Shown piece after piece: positions 23,965-32,212 of a stretch of DNA of 40,823 nucleotides. Both the position numbers and the translations under genes were made by a program. The DNA comes from Clostridiales bacterium. Its GTDB lineage: Bacteria; Bacillota; Clostridia; Caldicoprobacterales; DTU083. The stretch lies in contig DUSN01000078.1 in NCBI GenBank assembly GCA_012842605.1, positions 1 to 40,823 of the forward strand. The letters run 5' to 3'. How positions within the stretch are numbered: position 1 is the first letter of the stretch; each line of letters begins with the position of its first letter. The notes beneath the pieces were generated by a model that saw only the letters and a list, made by a program, of their open reading frames with translations, was not told the DNA's origin and ran no database searches.

Positions 23965-25662
23965 ATGAAAACTCAATTAATATGTAAAGCAGAGCCTAAC
24001 GACAAATCATTTCAAGACTTTGACAAGCTGATGAAGGAGTGCAGACAGCTGCTTGAAAGTCAGATTAACGGAACAGCGGATATTGAGCAGGTTATAGGAT
24101 TTATAAACACACTAATAAAAAATCAAGATGATGACGGGTACTGGAGGTTGATTTTCAGTCAAGACATGCCATATGATGCAAAGGTACACCATTGGAAATA
24201 TCCTACGATATTGTTTACCGCCTTGCTAATTAATTTCTACTTAACATATCCGGAAGAGTGCGATAGGATTCAAGGTTTAGAAGAAGCTTTGATAAAAGCA
24301 TTGGACATAGTCGAAAAGGGCAAGCTGGCCGGGCATGGATATGAATCCTTTCATTTCATGCTGGAAGCATTGAATATATTGGTCAGCGCAGGTGTTATGC
24401 AGTTTATCAAAGTGTATCCTGCAAAGCATAAGGCATTTACGCAGCTCATCCAGGATAAAAAGAGTGAATTGGAAAAGTCATTGGCAGAAGGAAAGACAAG
24501 ATTTGATTTTAATGAAGAATTCAGGCTGAGAATAGAGGATGTGATTTATAAGATGAACAGCGAGAAAAAAGCATGGTTATTTATTTATGGAACTCTGATG
24601 AGATCCGATAACAGAACTGGATTGCTGAAAGATTGCGAATATCGCGGAACAGGCATTTTACTTGGTCATGCATTGTATGATCTTGGCATGTATCCCGGCA
24701 TAGTGGAAGATGAAGAAGAGAAGGTGAAAGGTGAACTATTCTGCATACCGGAGGATAAGCTCGCTGAAATTGATGCCTATGAAGCAGAAGGATATTTATA
24801 TAAGCGTAAAAAGGTTAAGGTACACACAGATCAGGGTGGATCTATAGAGGCATACACATATATCTACAATATGTCTGTGGATAATAACAGAAAAGTACCC
24901 TTCTCTTTTCAGCCATGGTATGAGGGAATAACTGAATTTTATGATCAGCACGTTTGGTATGCCTGCTATGGCTCAAATATTAATCTTCAAAGATTCATGA
25001 GATATATAAACATGTGCCAGGACAAAACCCCTCCCCTGCAGACGCGGGCAAAGATGCTGAATCATCCTGTCTATTTTTCACAAAGAAGTTCCCAGTGGGA
25101 AAATAAAGGGGTGGCTTTCCTTGACTTAAGCAAAAAGGGCAGCTGCTATGGAAAGATGTACCTCATTAAAAAGGAACAGCTGGAAGAGATCCAGAATTAT
25201 GAAGGATCTTGGTATAATAAAATGGCTTTATTAGGCTATGAAGACGGGCTGCCGGTTTATACTTTGACTCATGAACCCAGGTGGGGACAGGATATGGTTC
25301 CCGGCGAAAGATACCTGAAAGTTATTAAAGAAGGAATACGGGACACATATCCGGACTTGTCCAATGCTGCTATTGACGAATACCTTCTAAGAAAGATTTT
25401 GAGCAAGAAACAACGGGATTTATTGAAATACTTAAGGCAGCAGGAACATGGCGTAAGTGTTCAAAATATTGCAGACGGCTTAAGAATGGCAATATCAGAT
25501 GTAGTGGATATAATCCAGGATTTGAGGGATCTGGATTTGATCAGACAGGACAGCCGCAGCATCAGGGCAGGCGCATCCTGGGATGGAAGAGATGCAGTGT
25601 ACTACACAAAGAAAGAGAAAAGGGTGCTGCTTGACAGAATTTTGAATATCAGACAACAATAA
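23965..25662 (+). CDS. Multidomain protein: helical N-terminus, two gamma-glutamylcyclotransferase-like (AIG2/GGCT) domains, C-terminal winged helix
   Basis: This is a 565-residue soluble protein. Residues 1-195 are helical, and the stretch with DDDGYWRLIF and HHWKYPTILFTALLINFY recalls alpha/alpha-toroid repeats of terpene-cyclase type. Domain two (about 203-305) is GGCT-like: IYGTLM at 207-212 and the catalytic-type Glu273 in IDAYEAEGYLYKR. Domain three (about 330-440) is a second GGCT-like unit: YGSN at 335-338 and Glu413 in NYEGSWYN. Residues about 475-545 form a winged-helix-like domain (LLKYLRQQEHGVSVQNIA, then DVVDIIQDLRDLDLI). Known GGCT enzymes release 5-oxoproline from gamma-glutamyl amino acids or gamma-glutamyl-amines. 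Both sites look intact here. The fusion to an HTH suggests a sensor or regulator, or an adaptor protein. AGGAGG precedes the ATG. Confidence 0.75.
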   Translation: MKTQLICKAEPNDKSFQDFDKLMKECRQLLESQINGTADIEQVIGFINTLIKNQDDDGYWRLIFSQDMPYDAKVHHWKYPTILFTALLINFYLTYPEECDRIQGLEEALIKALDIVEKGKLAGHGYESFHFMLEALNILVSAGVMQFIKVYPAKHKAFTQLIQDKKSELEKSLAEGKTRFDFNEEFRLRIEDVIYKMNSEKKAWLFIYGTLMRSDNRTGLLKDCEYRGTGILLGHALYDLGMYPGIVEDEEEKVKGELFCIPEDKLAEIDAYEAEGYLYKRKKVKVHTDQGGSIEAYTYIYNMSVDNNRKVPFSFQPWYEGITEFYDQHVWYACYGSNINLQRFMRYINMCQDKTPPLQTRAKMLNHPVYFSQRSSQWENKGVAFLDLSKKGSCYGKMYLIKKEQLEEIQNYEGSWYNKMALLGYEDGLPVYTLTHEPRWGQDMVPGERYLKVIKEGIRDTYPDLSNAAIDEYLLRKILSKKQRDLLKYLRQQEHGVSVQNIADGLRMAISDVVDIIQDLRDLDLIRQDSRSIRAGASWDGRDAVYYTKKEKRVLLDRILNIRQQ

Positions 25663-25672
25663 TTTCGGGAAA

Positions 25673-25712
25673 TGGCGGCTTGCTATTTGAGCAGAGGCCG
25701 CCAATCTCTTAT
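25673..25712 (+). terminator. Terminator after the GGCT multidomain gene
   Basis: TGGCGGC (25673-25679) pairs with GCCGCCA (25697-25703), with an inner GCT/AGC stem. ATCTCTTATTTTTG follows on the plus strand. Confidence 0.75.
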
Positions 25713-25770
25713 TTTTGCATTTTTTGTTTCTCTTGATCGACAAGGTTTATAGCACTAAGCCTTCGGTATT

Positions 25771-26082
25771 TTATTGGATTCCAAGGGATGTAACGCCTTG
25801 AAGTATGTTTCTCCACTCATGCAGCATCTGATTCAGGTATTCCTTTCCTGATTCAGTGATCTCATAATACTTGCGGGGAGGACCGCTGGGGGATTCTCTT
25901 TTTATAACATTAGCATAGCCGGCAGCATGAATGCGCCTAAGGATGGCATAGATCGACCCTTCATATACATCCGGAAAAACCTGTTGGACGGATTTCATGA
26001 TCTCGTATCCATACAATATATCATCCCTTATCTGGTAGAGAATGCACATTTCCAGTATTCCTTTTTTTAATTGTGTATCCAT
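25771..26082 (-). CDS. PadR-family transcriptional regulator
   Basis: This is a 103-residue winged-helix protein of typical short PadR type. LKKGILEMCILYQIRDDILYG forms helix one, YEGSIYAILRRIHAAGY is the recognition region, and PRKYYEITESGKEYL is the wing and start of the dimer helix. It lies 16 bases after the HAAS-RDD membrane gene in the same direction. PadR regulators of this size are commonly coupled to HAAS/DUF1700 membrane proteins and repress their own operon. Here the regulator is second in the operon, whereas it is more often first. The ribosome binding site is weak (AGGATGA), so translation may depend partly on the upstream gene. Confidence 0.9.
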   Translation of the reverse strand: MDTQLKKGILEMCILYQIRDDILYGYEIMKSVQQVFPDVYEGSIYAILRRIHAAGYANVIKRESPSGPPRKYYEITESGKEYLNQMLHEWRNILQGVTSLGIQ

Positions 26083-26098
26083 AACCCGTCATCCTGTT

Positions 26099-27007
26099 CT
26101 ATTTTGCTGTAACAATGGTATCTGACAGCATATCATGAAGGGCTTTGCGCTCTTTGGTAAACAGTATAGTGAAGAACGAAATTAGTGGAATAAACGGAAT
26201 GGAGTTCAGCAGTACTTTGCCTGCCAACTCTCGCATCAGTATGGTTCCTGTACCTGGCAAATGTGAATTAGAATGCATTACCTTTATCCCCATTATTTTC
26301 TTCCCAAGAGTCTGTCCTTTAAGCAATAATGTACTGACAGTAGAGTATAACAAATAGAAAGCCAGTGCTAATATACCGGCCGCAATTTGCCATTTGCGTG
26401 TTTCTTTACCTGGTATTGCTTTATTTGATTCATCCTGTCGAAAAGGTCTTGCATCGTGGTTTGTACTGCCAATATTATTAGTACTACCAATATTAATGGA
26501 TGCGCCGGTTTCTGAATCTGGTTTCATATTGCTTATGCGATTCACATAAGTGTCAATAACATTGGAATCAGATGTAATTGTACTGTAAGCTGAAAATTCC
26601 AGGAACACAAGAGAACCCGCTGCAGGACTGGGGTAGTAAATCAGCAGTAATGGTGCAGCAAAGCTTTTAAGTATAAACAGTGTAACTAAAAATATGGGAA
26701 GAACTGCGATGAATGCATCAATAAGCCAGGCAAGCAAACGTTGGCCTGGTATAGCATATTTCACAGCAGGAACATCTATATCATCCCGGGTGTTCTTTTG
26801 CTTCCTGTTGACGTATTCCTCCATCAGGCTTCTTGCCAGGAACGCAGGGGAACCAAGCTCATCAGAGATTTCGTCATCTGTTTTTCCTTCCTCCCGGCCG
26901 GTGATAAAGAAGCTCTCATAATCCGAGAGGATATCCTCTAAAACCTCCGGTGACACTTTTGATTCCAGATTCAATCTTAGTTCCCGTAAATATTCGGATT
27001 GTTTCAC
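26099..27007 (-). CDS. HAAS/DUF1700-like and RDD-domain membrane protein
   Basis: This is a 302-residue protein made of two parts. Residues 1-70 form a soluble helical HAAS/DUF1700-type module (SEYLRELRLNLESKVSPEVL, then DYESFFITGREEGKTDDEIS, then LGSPAFLARSLMEEY). Residues about 85-302 form an RDD membrane domain (GQRLLAWLIDAFIAVLPIFL, then GQTLGKKIMGIKVM), with Arg and the two Asp-type positions of the family present. A long polar loop between membrane segments contains a short tandem repeat, NIGSTN-NIGSTN. The start is GTG 27007 with AGGAGG about eight bases upstream. The HAAS module is thought to couple to PadR regulators, and such a regulator follows directly. RDD proteins are poorly understood; some have been linked to ion transport. 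Confidence 0.85.
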   Translation of the reverse strand: MKQSEYLRELRLNLESKVSPEVLEDILSDYESFFITGREEGKTDDEISDELGSPAFLARSLMEEYVNRKQKNTRDDIDVPAVKYAIPGQRLLAWLIDAFIAVLPIFLVTLFILKSFAAPLLLIYYPSPAAGSLVFLEFSAYSTITSDSNVIDTYVNRISNMKPDSETGASINIGSTNNIGSTNHDARPFRQDESNKAIPGKETRKWQIAAGILALAFYLLYSTVSTLLLKGQTLGKKIMGIKVMHSNSHLPGTGTILMRELAGKVLLNSIPFIPLISFFTILFTKERKALHDMLSDTIVTAK

Positions 27008-27097
27008 TGGGAGTCCTCCTCTACTAATTATTAAACAGTAGCGATTAACATCAGTATATCACACTACTGTGCATTAAACAATACCCCTATTGATTTG

Positions 27098-27126
27098 TTG
27101 ACAAACATTTTTTGGCTTGCTAAAGT
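27098..27126 (+). promoter_or_regulatory. Sigma-A-like promoter upstream of the second ECF sigma gene
   Basis: TTGACA (27098-27103) and TAAAGT (27121-27126) are separated by 17 bases. The sequence around the -35 box (TTTGTTGACAAxC) and the T-run and TGG that follow match the block at 22691-22715. The sigma gene starts about 150 bases downstream. Confidence 0.45.
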
Positions 27127-27277
27127 GAAGATGAGTGGCAGATTCTTATTATAAAATTATTACTGTTTAGAGCCAATATCATTTTTAAGATACTGCTATT
27201 TTTTTTGGAAAAAAGTCCGATTTTATTGCGATTAAACGCTATATAAACAGAGGCATATCAAAGAGGGTGGCGTACGG

Positions 27278-27802
27278 GTGCGGGATAAGCAGATTAATAA
27301 GGCTTGCGACAGAGCAATTGCCGAACTGGCAAACGGAAATACAAAAGCTTTATCTAAAATATATGACTGCATGGCAAGAATGATATTCTCAGTGGCTTAT
27401 GCAATAACCGGCAATTACCAGGATGCTGAGAATGTACTGCAGGATACGATGATTGAAATTATGAAGTATGCACACGCGTACCAAAGCGGAAGCAATGCAA
27501 AGGCATGGATATTGGCTATAGCCCGCCATTGCTCAATTGATATTGTTCGAAAAAGGAAACAGTCAGTATCCATAGATAACCTTAAAACAACGGACTTGCC
27601 CGAAACCCGTCCCGATTTGTCACGGCTTGAGGTTCTTGATATGCTGAGCGTACTCGGCAGCGAAGAAAAACAATGCCTTATACTTCGACTGTATGCAAAA
27701 ATGCCGCATAAGGAAATTGCAAAAATAATGAATATCAGTGTAGCATCTGCACAGAAGAAATATCAGCGCGCTGTTAGAAAACTCAAGGATTATTATTTAT
27801 GA
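27278..27802 (+). CDS. ECF-type RNA polymerase sigma factor
   Basis: The 174-residue product has region 2 at about 22-90 (IFSVAYAITGNYQDAENVLQ, then WILAIARHCSIDIVRKRK). Region 4 follows at about 120-172 (LGSEEKQCLILRLYAKMPHK, then an HTH with SVASAQKKYQRAVRKL). The start is GTG with GAGGGTGG upstream. The next gene, 16 bases on, encodes a membrane protein whose cytoplasmic N-terminus could hold the sigma factor. The region 4 linker KMPHKEIAKIMNIS is typical of this family. It is distinct from the sigma factor at 4671. No AAC/CGTC-type ECF promoter was found before it; a sigma-A-like promoter lies 150 bases upstream. Confidence 0.92.
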   Translation: MRDKQINKACDRAIAELANGNTKALSKIYDCMARMIFSVAYAITGNYQDAENVLQDTMIEIMKYAHAYQSGSNAKAWILAIARHCSIDIVRKRKQSVSIDNLKTTDLPETRPDLSRLEVLDMLSVLGSEEKQCLILRLYAKMPHKEIAKIMNISVASAQKKYQRAVRKLKDYYL

Positions 27803-27818
27803 TTCGGAGGAGTGCAAA

Positions 27819-29348
27819 GTGAAAAAGCGAAAAATCAAAGAAGTATTGAAACAGCTTGATACTGTACCGCTTCCTGATAAGTATAAAATATTGTCCGCCT
27901 GCATGCAATCAGCAGATTTTGATGAAGGAGCCATTTCTGATATTAATCGTCGAAGGCTAAGATTCAAGCCGCTGATTGCTGTATATGCAGTGCTTTTTCT
28001 GTTGTTATTGGGGTTTTCCACTTATGCAATTGCTGCAGACCTGCAGGAATACAATAAGGCGGTGGAGTTTTTCAATGAATATGATCTGCCTACTGAGGGG
28101 CTTACAAAAGGTGAAATAAAGAAAATCTACAGGGACATAAAGACCGGAACATTTTCCTATAGCAAGACAGCAGATGTGATTGAGAAAAGCATCATCGAGA
28201 GTGAAGTCGGCGGTTATGAAATACCACAGGATGACCCGACACCGGAAGATATTGAGAATCTTTGGAACTATAAAATCCATTCAGGACATTACTGGATAAT
28301 TGATAGAAATAAGCATGTTGGCAATGTATCTTATAAGTATTATTCCATAGAGAAGTATCATAAGGATCTTGGATTTGATGTTCATGATAAAAGCATTTTT
28401 GAAAAATATGAAGACGGCAAATTGGTATGGAGTGCAGAGTTCACAAGCTTCTGGATTGAGAATTATATAGAGTTTGAAGATCAAGTGATTGTATACGGTC
28501 AGTCCCCGGCTTATTCAAGCTCACAAAAAAGGTACGCATGGATGGCTTTAATAGACAGCAGCGGATCAGTCCTATGGCAGAAAAAGCTGGATAATGGATT
28601 TGATTCTGAATATATCGCTGTAATTTTACCTGAAGACGAAAAGATAGTTGTATTCAGCAGAGGGGATCTTATGTATCTTTGCTTAAGTGAATATGACCTG
28701 TATGGAAATCTTAGAAGCTTTAATAAAACTGAAATAGGCAATTATGGGATCTGGAATGCTGCAAAATTAGGCGACGGATATATTGTTCAGCTCGGCAGCT
28801 ATATTACAAGTGAATATGCCCGTATTGTCAAAGTAAGCAGTGACGGCACAATTATGGATTCTTTTGGCTATGAATTGGATGACAGTTATTACTATATAAG
28901 GGATATGATTGAGTATAATGGTTTGGTTTATCTCAGCGGGTACTCTGTTCCCGTGCTTGAGGATGAAGGAAAAAATGCCGGCGGACACTATGACATTGCA
29001 GCTGTGCTCAATTATATCTTCGATAATAACATGTTTGATATATCAAATGAAGAACTGACAAAGCTTATGCGTGAGAATTTTACAGCAGTTCTTCTGGTAT
29101 GTGACCCTGTATCCGGTGTGCCGAAGGAGTTTTACTCAGTAAAAGGGTCACTTGGCGGCAGGCTGGAACTGAATGAATCAAAAAAACTAGTATGGGATGT
29201 TGAGAGCATCACAGACACATATTTCTCACCTGCCACCTCCGCATTCACCATTCGCGGTGCCAGCTATGTGTATAAGTATACCTTCGATGAAAAAGGCAGG
29301 ATAATAAGTCAGGAAAAGACTGATGAGGCAGCTGAATTTTACCGGTAA
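27819..29348 (+). CDS. Membrane-anchored partner of the sigma factor (putative anti-sigma) with large extracytoplasmic beta-rich domain
   Basis: This is a 509-residue protein. About 48 basic cytoplasmic residues are followed by one membrane segment at about 49-70 (PLIAVYAVLFLLLLGFSTYA) and roughly 440 outside residues. The outer part has repeated beta-strand signatures such as ALIDSSGSVLWQKKLDNGFD, ILPEDEKIVVFSRGD and LGDGYIVQLGSYITSEYARI, suggesting a PQQ/WD-like propeller. The start is GTG 27819 with GGAGG eight bases upstream. It lies 16 bases after an ECF sigma gene, which makes an anti-sigma role likely. The outer domain is unusually large for an anti-sigma factor, and the short cytoplasmic part has no zinc-binding HxxxCxxC motif. 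The propeller could sense a surface ligand or the state of the envelope. No clear terminator follows. Confidence 0.65.
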   Translation: MKKRKIKEVLKQLDTVPLPDKYKILSACMQSADFDEGAISDINRRRLRFKPLIAVYAVLFLLLLGFSTYAIAADLQEYNKAVEFFNEYDLPTEGLTKGEIKKIYRDIKTGTFSYSKTADVIEKSIIESEVGGYEIPQDDPTPEDIENLWNYKIHSGHYWIIDRNKHVGNVSYKYYSIEKYHKDLGFDVHDKSIFEKYEDGKLVWSAEFTSFWIENYIEFEDQVIVYGQSPAYSSSQKRYAWMALIDSSGSVLWQKKLDNGFDSEYIAVILPEDEKIVVFSRGDLMYLCLSEYDLYGNLRSFNKTEIGNYGIWNAAKLGDGYIVQLGSYITSEYARIVKVSSDGTIMDSFGYELDDSYYYIRDMIEYNGLVYLSGYSVPVLEDEGKNAGGHYDIAAVLNYIFDNNMFDISNEELTKLMRENFTAVLLVCDPVSGVPKEFYSVKGSLGGRLELNESKKLVWDVESITDTYFSPATSAFTIRGASYVYKYTFDEKGRIISQEKTDEAAEFYR

Positions 29349-29445
29349 AAAGGTTTAATTTCTTACTTTGCCTTTCATAAGCCGGCAGAATATTTATAAT
29401 AATTAATGTTGCAGCAGCCTGGCAACGTGTATAGAAGTGTATCTA

Positions 29446-29474
29446 TTGTTCACAAAGTATTTTCATTGTATAAT
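29446..29474 (+). promoter_or_regulatory. Sigma-A-type promoter of the UDG-like gene
   Basis: TTGTTC (29446-29451) and a perfect TATAAT (29469-29474) are separated by 17 bases. The gene starts 45 bases downstream. Confidence 0.6.
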
Positions 29475-29519
29475 GGTTAAGTCTATATAGAGGTCAGGTA
29501 AGGGGTTTGGAACGTTATC

Positions 29520-30188
29520 GTGAATAAATTTAAAGAATTTGTAGAAGAATTGGCAGCAATGGAAGTTACGCCTAATGTATGCAACCAATATTCATATGAT
29601 CATGATGAAAATGCAGCAAGGAGAGAAAATCTGGCTCTCTACCTGGAACGTATATATAAATTACAGCCTAAAATCATGCTGATAGGAGAGGCACCGGGCT
29701 ACAGGGGCTGCCGCCTTACCGGTGTCCCTTTTACCAGCGAGCACATACTCATGAATAATATAAGAGGGCTTGATTTATTCGGTAAAAATAATGGTTTCAG
29801 GCTGGCTGCAGAAAAAGAAAAATTGATTAAAGAAACCACAGCCACTATCGTATGGGAGACCCTGGTCAAATACGACCTCCTGGTAGTATCGTGGAATGCA
29901 TTTCCTTTTCATCCCCATAAGAAGGACAATGAATTAAGCAACAGAACTCCGTTGAAAAAAGAGCTGCTGTTAGGTGAAAAGCCTCTTCTAAAACTTCTTG
30001 ATATATTCTCAGTTAAGATGGTGGTTGCCATGGGCAATAAGGCGGCAGAAAGCCTCAGCAGGCTGGGTATAAAACATGAAAAGGTACGCCACCCTGCCCA
30101 AGGCGGCAAGAATGATTTTATTCAGGGCATGATACATATAAAAAATAAAATAGAAACAGAAGGCTGCCATGGAGTGCAGCACATGTAA
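29520..30188 (+). CDS. Uracil-DNA glycosylase superfamily protein
   Basis: The 222-residue protein has motif 1 GEAPGYRG at 56-63, followed by TGVPFTSE at 67-74. A middle segment reads WNAFPFHPH, and motif 2 RHPAQGG lies at 190-196. These are the positions that in family 4/5-type uracil-DNA glycosylases bind the flipped base. Only a few cysteines are present (Cys21, Cys64 and one near the C-terminus), so the four-cysteine iron-sulfur site of families 4 and 5 is missing. The role could be removal of uracil or another damaged base from DNA, but the substrate is unproven. GTG 29520 has only a weak, distant ribosome binding site. A later ATG at codon 14 is an alternative start. The gene stands alone with its own promoter. 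Confidence 0.8.
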   Translation: MNKFKEFVEELAAMEVTPNVCNQYSYDHDENAARRENLALYLERIYKLQPKIMLIGEAPGYRGCRLTGVPFTSEHILMNNIRGLDLFGKNNGFRLAAEKEKLIKETTATIVWETLVKYDLLVVSWNAFPFHPHKKDNELSNRTPLKKELLLGEKPLLKLLDIFSVKMVVAMGNKAAESLSRLGIKHEKVRHPAQGGKNDFIQGMIHIKNKIETEGCHGVQHM

Positions 30189-30251
30189 TTGCCTTACCCA
30201 TTGGCAGCCAGGACAGAAGCTTTACCATAGTTTTATGATTAAGAGTTTAGA

Positions 30252-30671
30252 TTATTGTATGTCTATTCTTCTTCCTCTTGCTTTGGACGGCTCCATTTTC
30301 GGCACGGTGATGGTAAGGATTCCGTCTTTGTATTCTGCCTTAGCTTCCTCTGATTTTACTTCTACAGGCAGGGGAATAGTCCTGGAAAAGCTGCCGTAAT
30401 ACCTTTCAGTACGATATACATTTTCATCATTGTATTTGTCTTCCTTCCTGGTTTGCCCGGACAGCTTAACTGTATTTTCATCCACGTAGAGGTTCAGGTC
30501 TTCCTTAGAGACACCAGGAATTTCGGCTTTAACGATTACTTCTTTATCAGTTTGATAGACATCTACTCTTGGAGATGAGCCGAAAAGCCTGTTTGGCAGG
30601 TCAAAAAAGCTGCCAAAGTCTCTGTTCATAATATCCATATCTCTAAAGGGGTTCCAGGGAATAAGTGCCAT
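30252..30671 (-). CDS. Hsp20/alpha-crystallin small heat-shock protein
   Basis: The 139-residue chaperone has a short N-terminal arm (PWNPFRDMDIMNRDFGSFF). An alpha-crystallin domain follows at about 35-125 (VDVYQTDKEVIVKAEIPGVS, then the DGILTITVPK signature). The C-terminal tail reads RRIDIQ and includes the I-x-I motif used for oligomer assembly. Its role is ATP-independent binding of unfolding proteins. GGAGG lies eight bases before the ATG. No CIRCE element (TTAGCACTC repeat) was seen upstream, so control by HrcA is unlikely. It is flanked by unrelated single genes. Confidence 0.95.
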   Translation of the reverse strand: MALIPWNPFRDMDIMNRDFGSFFDLPNRLFGSSPRVDVYQTDKEVIVKAEIPGVSKEDLNLYVDENTVKLSGQTRKEDKYNDENVYRTERYYGSFSRTIPLPVEVKSEEAKAEYKDGILTITVPKMEPSKARGRRIDIQ

Positions 30672-30810
30672 TATTCAAACCTCCTTTTTATTTTTTATTT
30701 ATTTTGTGTATCAAAGTATAATATATAAGATGTATATTTTAGCTTTTATACCATGGAATTTTGGAAAAAAATTCGGGATTAATGTTTACCTTTAATATTC
30801 TCACTTACTT

Positions 30811-31935
30811 TTATAACGACAGATTTGCCTCATGCCATGCTTCTATAACTGTCTCTTTTTCTTTCATATCAGTAGTGTATGCCAGCAGAAGCAGACTTCT
30901 GTCATCTTTCCTGGAAGCCTTTAGTAATCTTGTGAAATACTCTGTAAGACTTTCGCTTGTGTTTTTTGGAATGGTCCCATAGTATACTTTGTTTTTTTCA
31001 GCGCATCTGCTTAGTACATATTCCATATCATGCATTTCTGGATTTCCAAAATTTATCCCATAAACTAGAGGTATGTCCATCAGCGCTTCAAAAAGATATG
31101 GATTTCTGCCGCAATAATGTACATAACCTCCGCCGAAATATGATAAAACTTTTTTTAAGTAAGGCACAACAAATTGTTCTATTTGTTCTTTTGACAACAG
31201 TGTTGATGTATCCTCACTTGTTTTTATTCCACCTTTCGCCCTGGGGATAATCAGATTGTTATAATGAGCTACTACATTGTCTGAGAAAGGTATTGCCTTG
31301 AAGCACTCTTCCATGCCCATGAAAATTGCTTTACAGGATAAAGACAGCAAATGATGTATAAAATCAGGATCATCATATAGGTCATAGAAAATTGCATCGC
31401 CGTATACAAGATGGGCAATATCAAAGGGCCCCTGAAGATCCATGGGATACACATAACAGCCTGTATCTGATAGTTTTTCTGCCATATATGCCATATGCTC
31501 CAGCCCGGTTTTGAATTCATCAGATATTTTCAAGTCTCCTGCAGTCATGTTTGATAATTCCTCTTTTGTGAGATGGTTCTGAACCCATGGCATTTTATCC
31601 TCAAAAAGCTCTTGACTTATTCCGGGAAAAAGAGTCGGGAAAATGCCGCAGCCCATATTGGCTCTCATTGATGGTACAGCATCCATCCCTCCATATGCTG
31701 TGCTCAGCATTTCTTTCAGGCCGTTGACAAACATTTTTTCTGTATCGTAGTGTATTTCCTTGGAATTGTAAGCGGGAAAAAGCGCATTTGTCTCTTCATC
31801 AAGCATGCAGGACAGCAAAAGAGGCTGTTTGTCAGGCTTGTCCCCATTCCATAGTTGTTTTTGGAGTTCTGCTCCCTGTATAAATTTTTCTTTATTTGCT
31901 TTCAGGTATTCTATAAACTTATCATAATTGCACAT
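30811..31935 (-). CDS. Uroporphyrinogen decarboxylase (URO-D) family protein
   Basis: The 374-residue protein is similar in layout to the URO-D/methyltransferase superfamily (TIM barrel). It shows VYPMDLQGPFDIAHLVYGDA in the middle, a conserved HYCGRNPYLFEALMDIPLVY stretch, and NFGNPEMHDMEYVL near the end. No other haem-synthesis gene is nearby. The sequence also departs from true HemE, which starts with an RxPVW-type motif that is absent here. Anaerobic clostridia carry many such paralogues in corrinoid methyltransferase systems or in unknown roles. No corrinoid protein gene is adjacent, so the reaction is open. CGG and HYC positions could bind zinc or a cofactor. AAGGAGG supports the ATG. 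It is a single gene, divergent from nothing obvious. Confidence 0.75.
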   Translation of the reverse strand: MCNYDKFIEYLKANKEKFIQGAELQKQLWNGDKPDKQPLLLSCMLDEETNALFPAYNSKEIHYDTEKMFVNGLKEMLSTAYGGMDAVPSMRANMGCGIFPTLFPGISQELFEDKMPWVQNHLTKEELSNMTAGDLKISDEFKTGLEHMAYMAEKLSDTGCYVYPMDLQGPFDIAHLVYGDAIFYDLYDDPDFIHHLLSLSCKAIFMGMEECFKAIPFSDNVVAHYNNLIIPRAKGGIKTSEDTSTLLSKEQIEQFVVPYLKKVLSYFGGGYVHYCGRNPYLFEALMDIPLVYGINFGNPEMHDMEYVLSRCAEKNKVYYGTIPKNTSESLTEYFTRLLKASRKDDRSLLLLAYTTDMKEKETVIEAWHEANLSL

Positions 31936-32131
31936 AATGCGCAGCCTCCTTCTCTCTTCGTATATACATAGACAATTATACTAAATAAACCAGATAAATG
32001 CTTGCTATGTTTTTCTAATAACTGCTCCAGCTGGCTGCTTCACCCGTATTTAAGAAAGTACTTTATCCTGGTCCATGCATACCGGATTTCCGGTCAGATT
32101 ATGAAATAACCCTGCTGATTTAAACTTGTCT

Positions 32132-32179
32132 AAAAAAGGCTTAAGGAAGCAGCAGGAACTGTCTTCCAAAAGCCTTTTT
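32132..32179 (-). terminator. Terminator of the liv operon
   Basis: On the minus strand an outer stem of AAAAAGGCTT against AAGCCTTTTTT and an inner GGAAG/CTTCC stem form a long hairpin that ends in a T-run (32137-32132). It lies 34 bases after the last liv gene. Confidence 0.85.
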
Positions 32180-32212
32180 ATCTATGGCATATTTGAAATT
32201 TACCTATTAAAA

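Noticed and set aside
30162..30209. GGCTGCCA/TGGCAGCC inverted repeat at the end of the UDG-like gene
   Set aside because: The 8-bp arms are 32 bases apart with no T-run on either strand, which is too weak to call a terminator.
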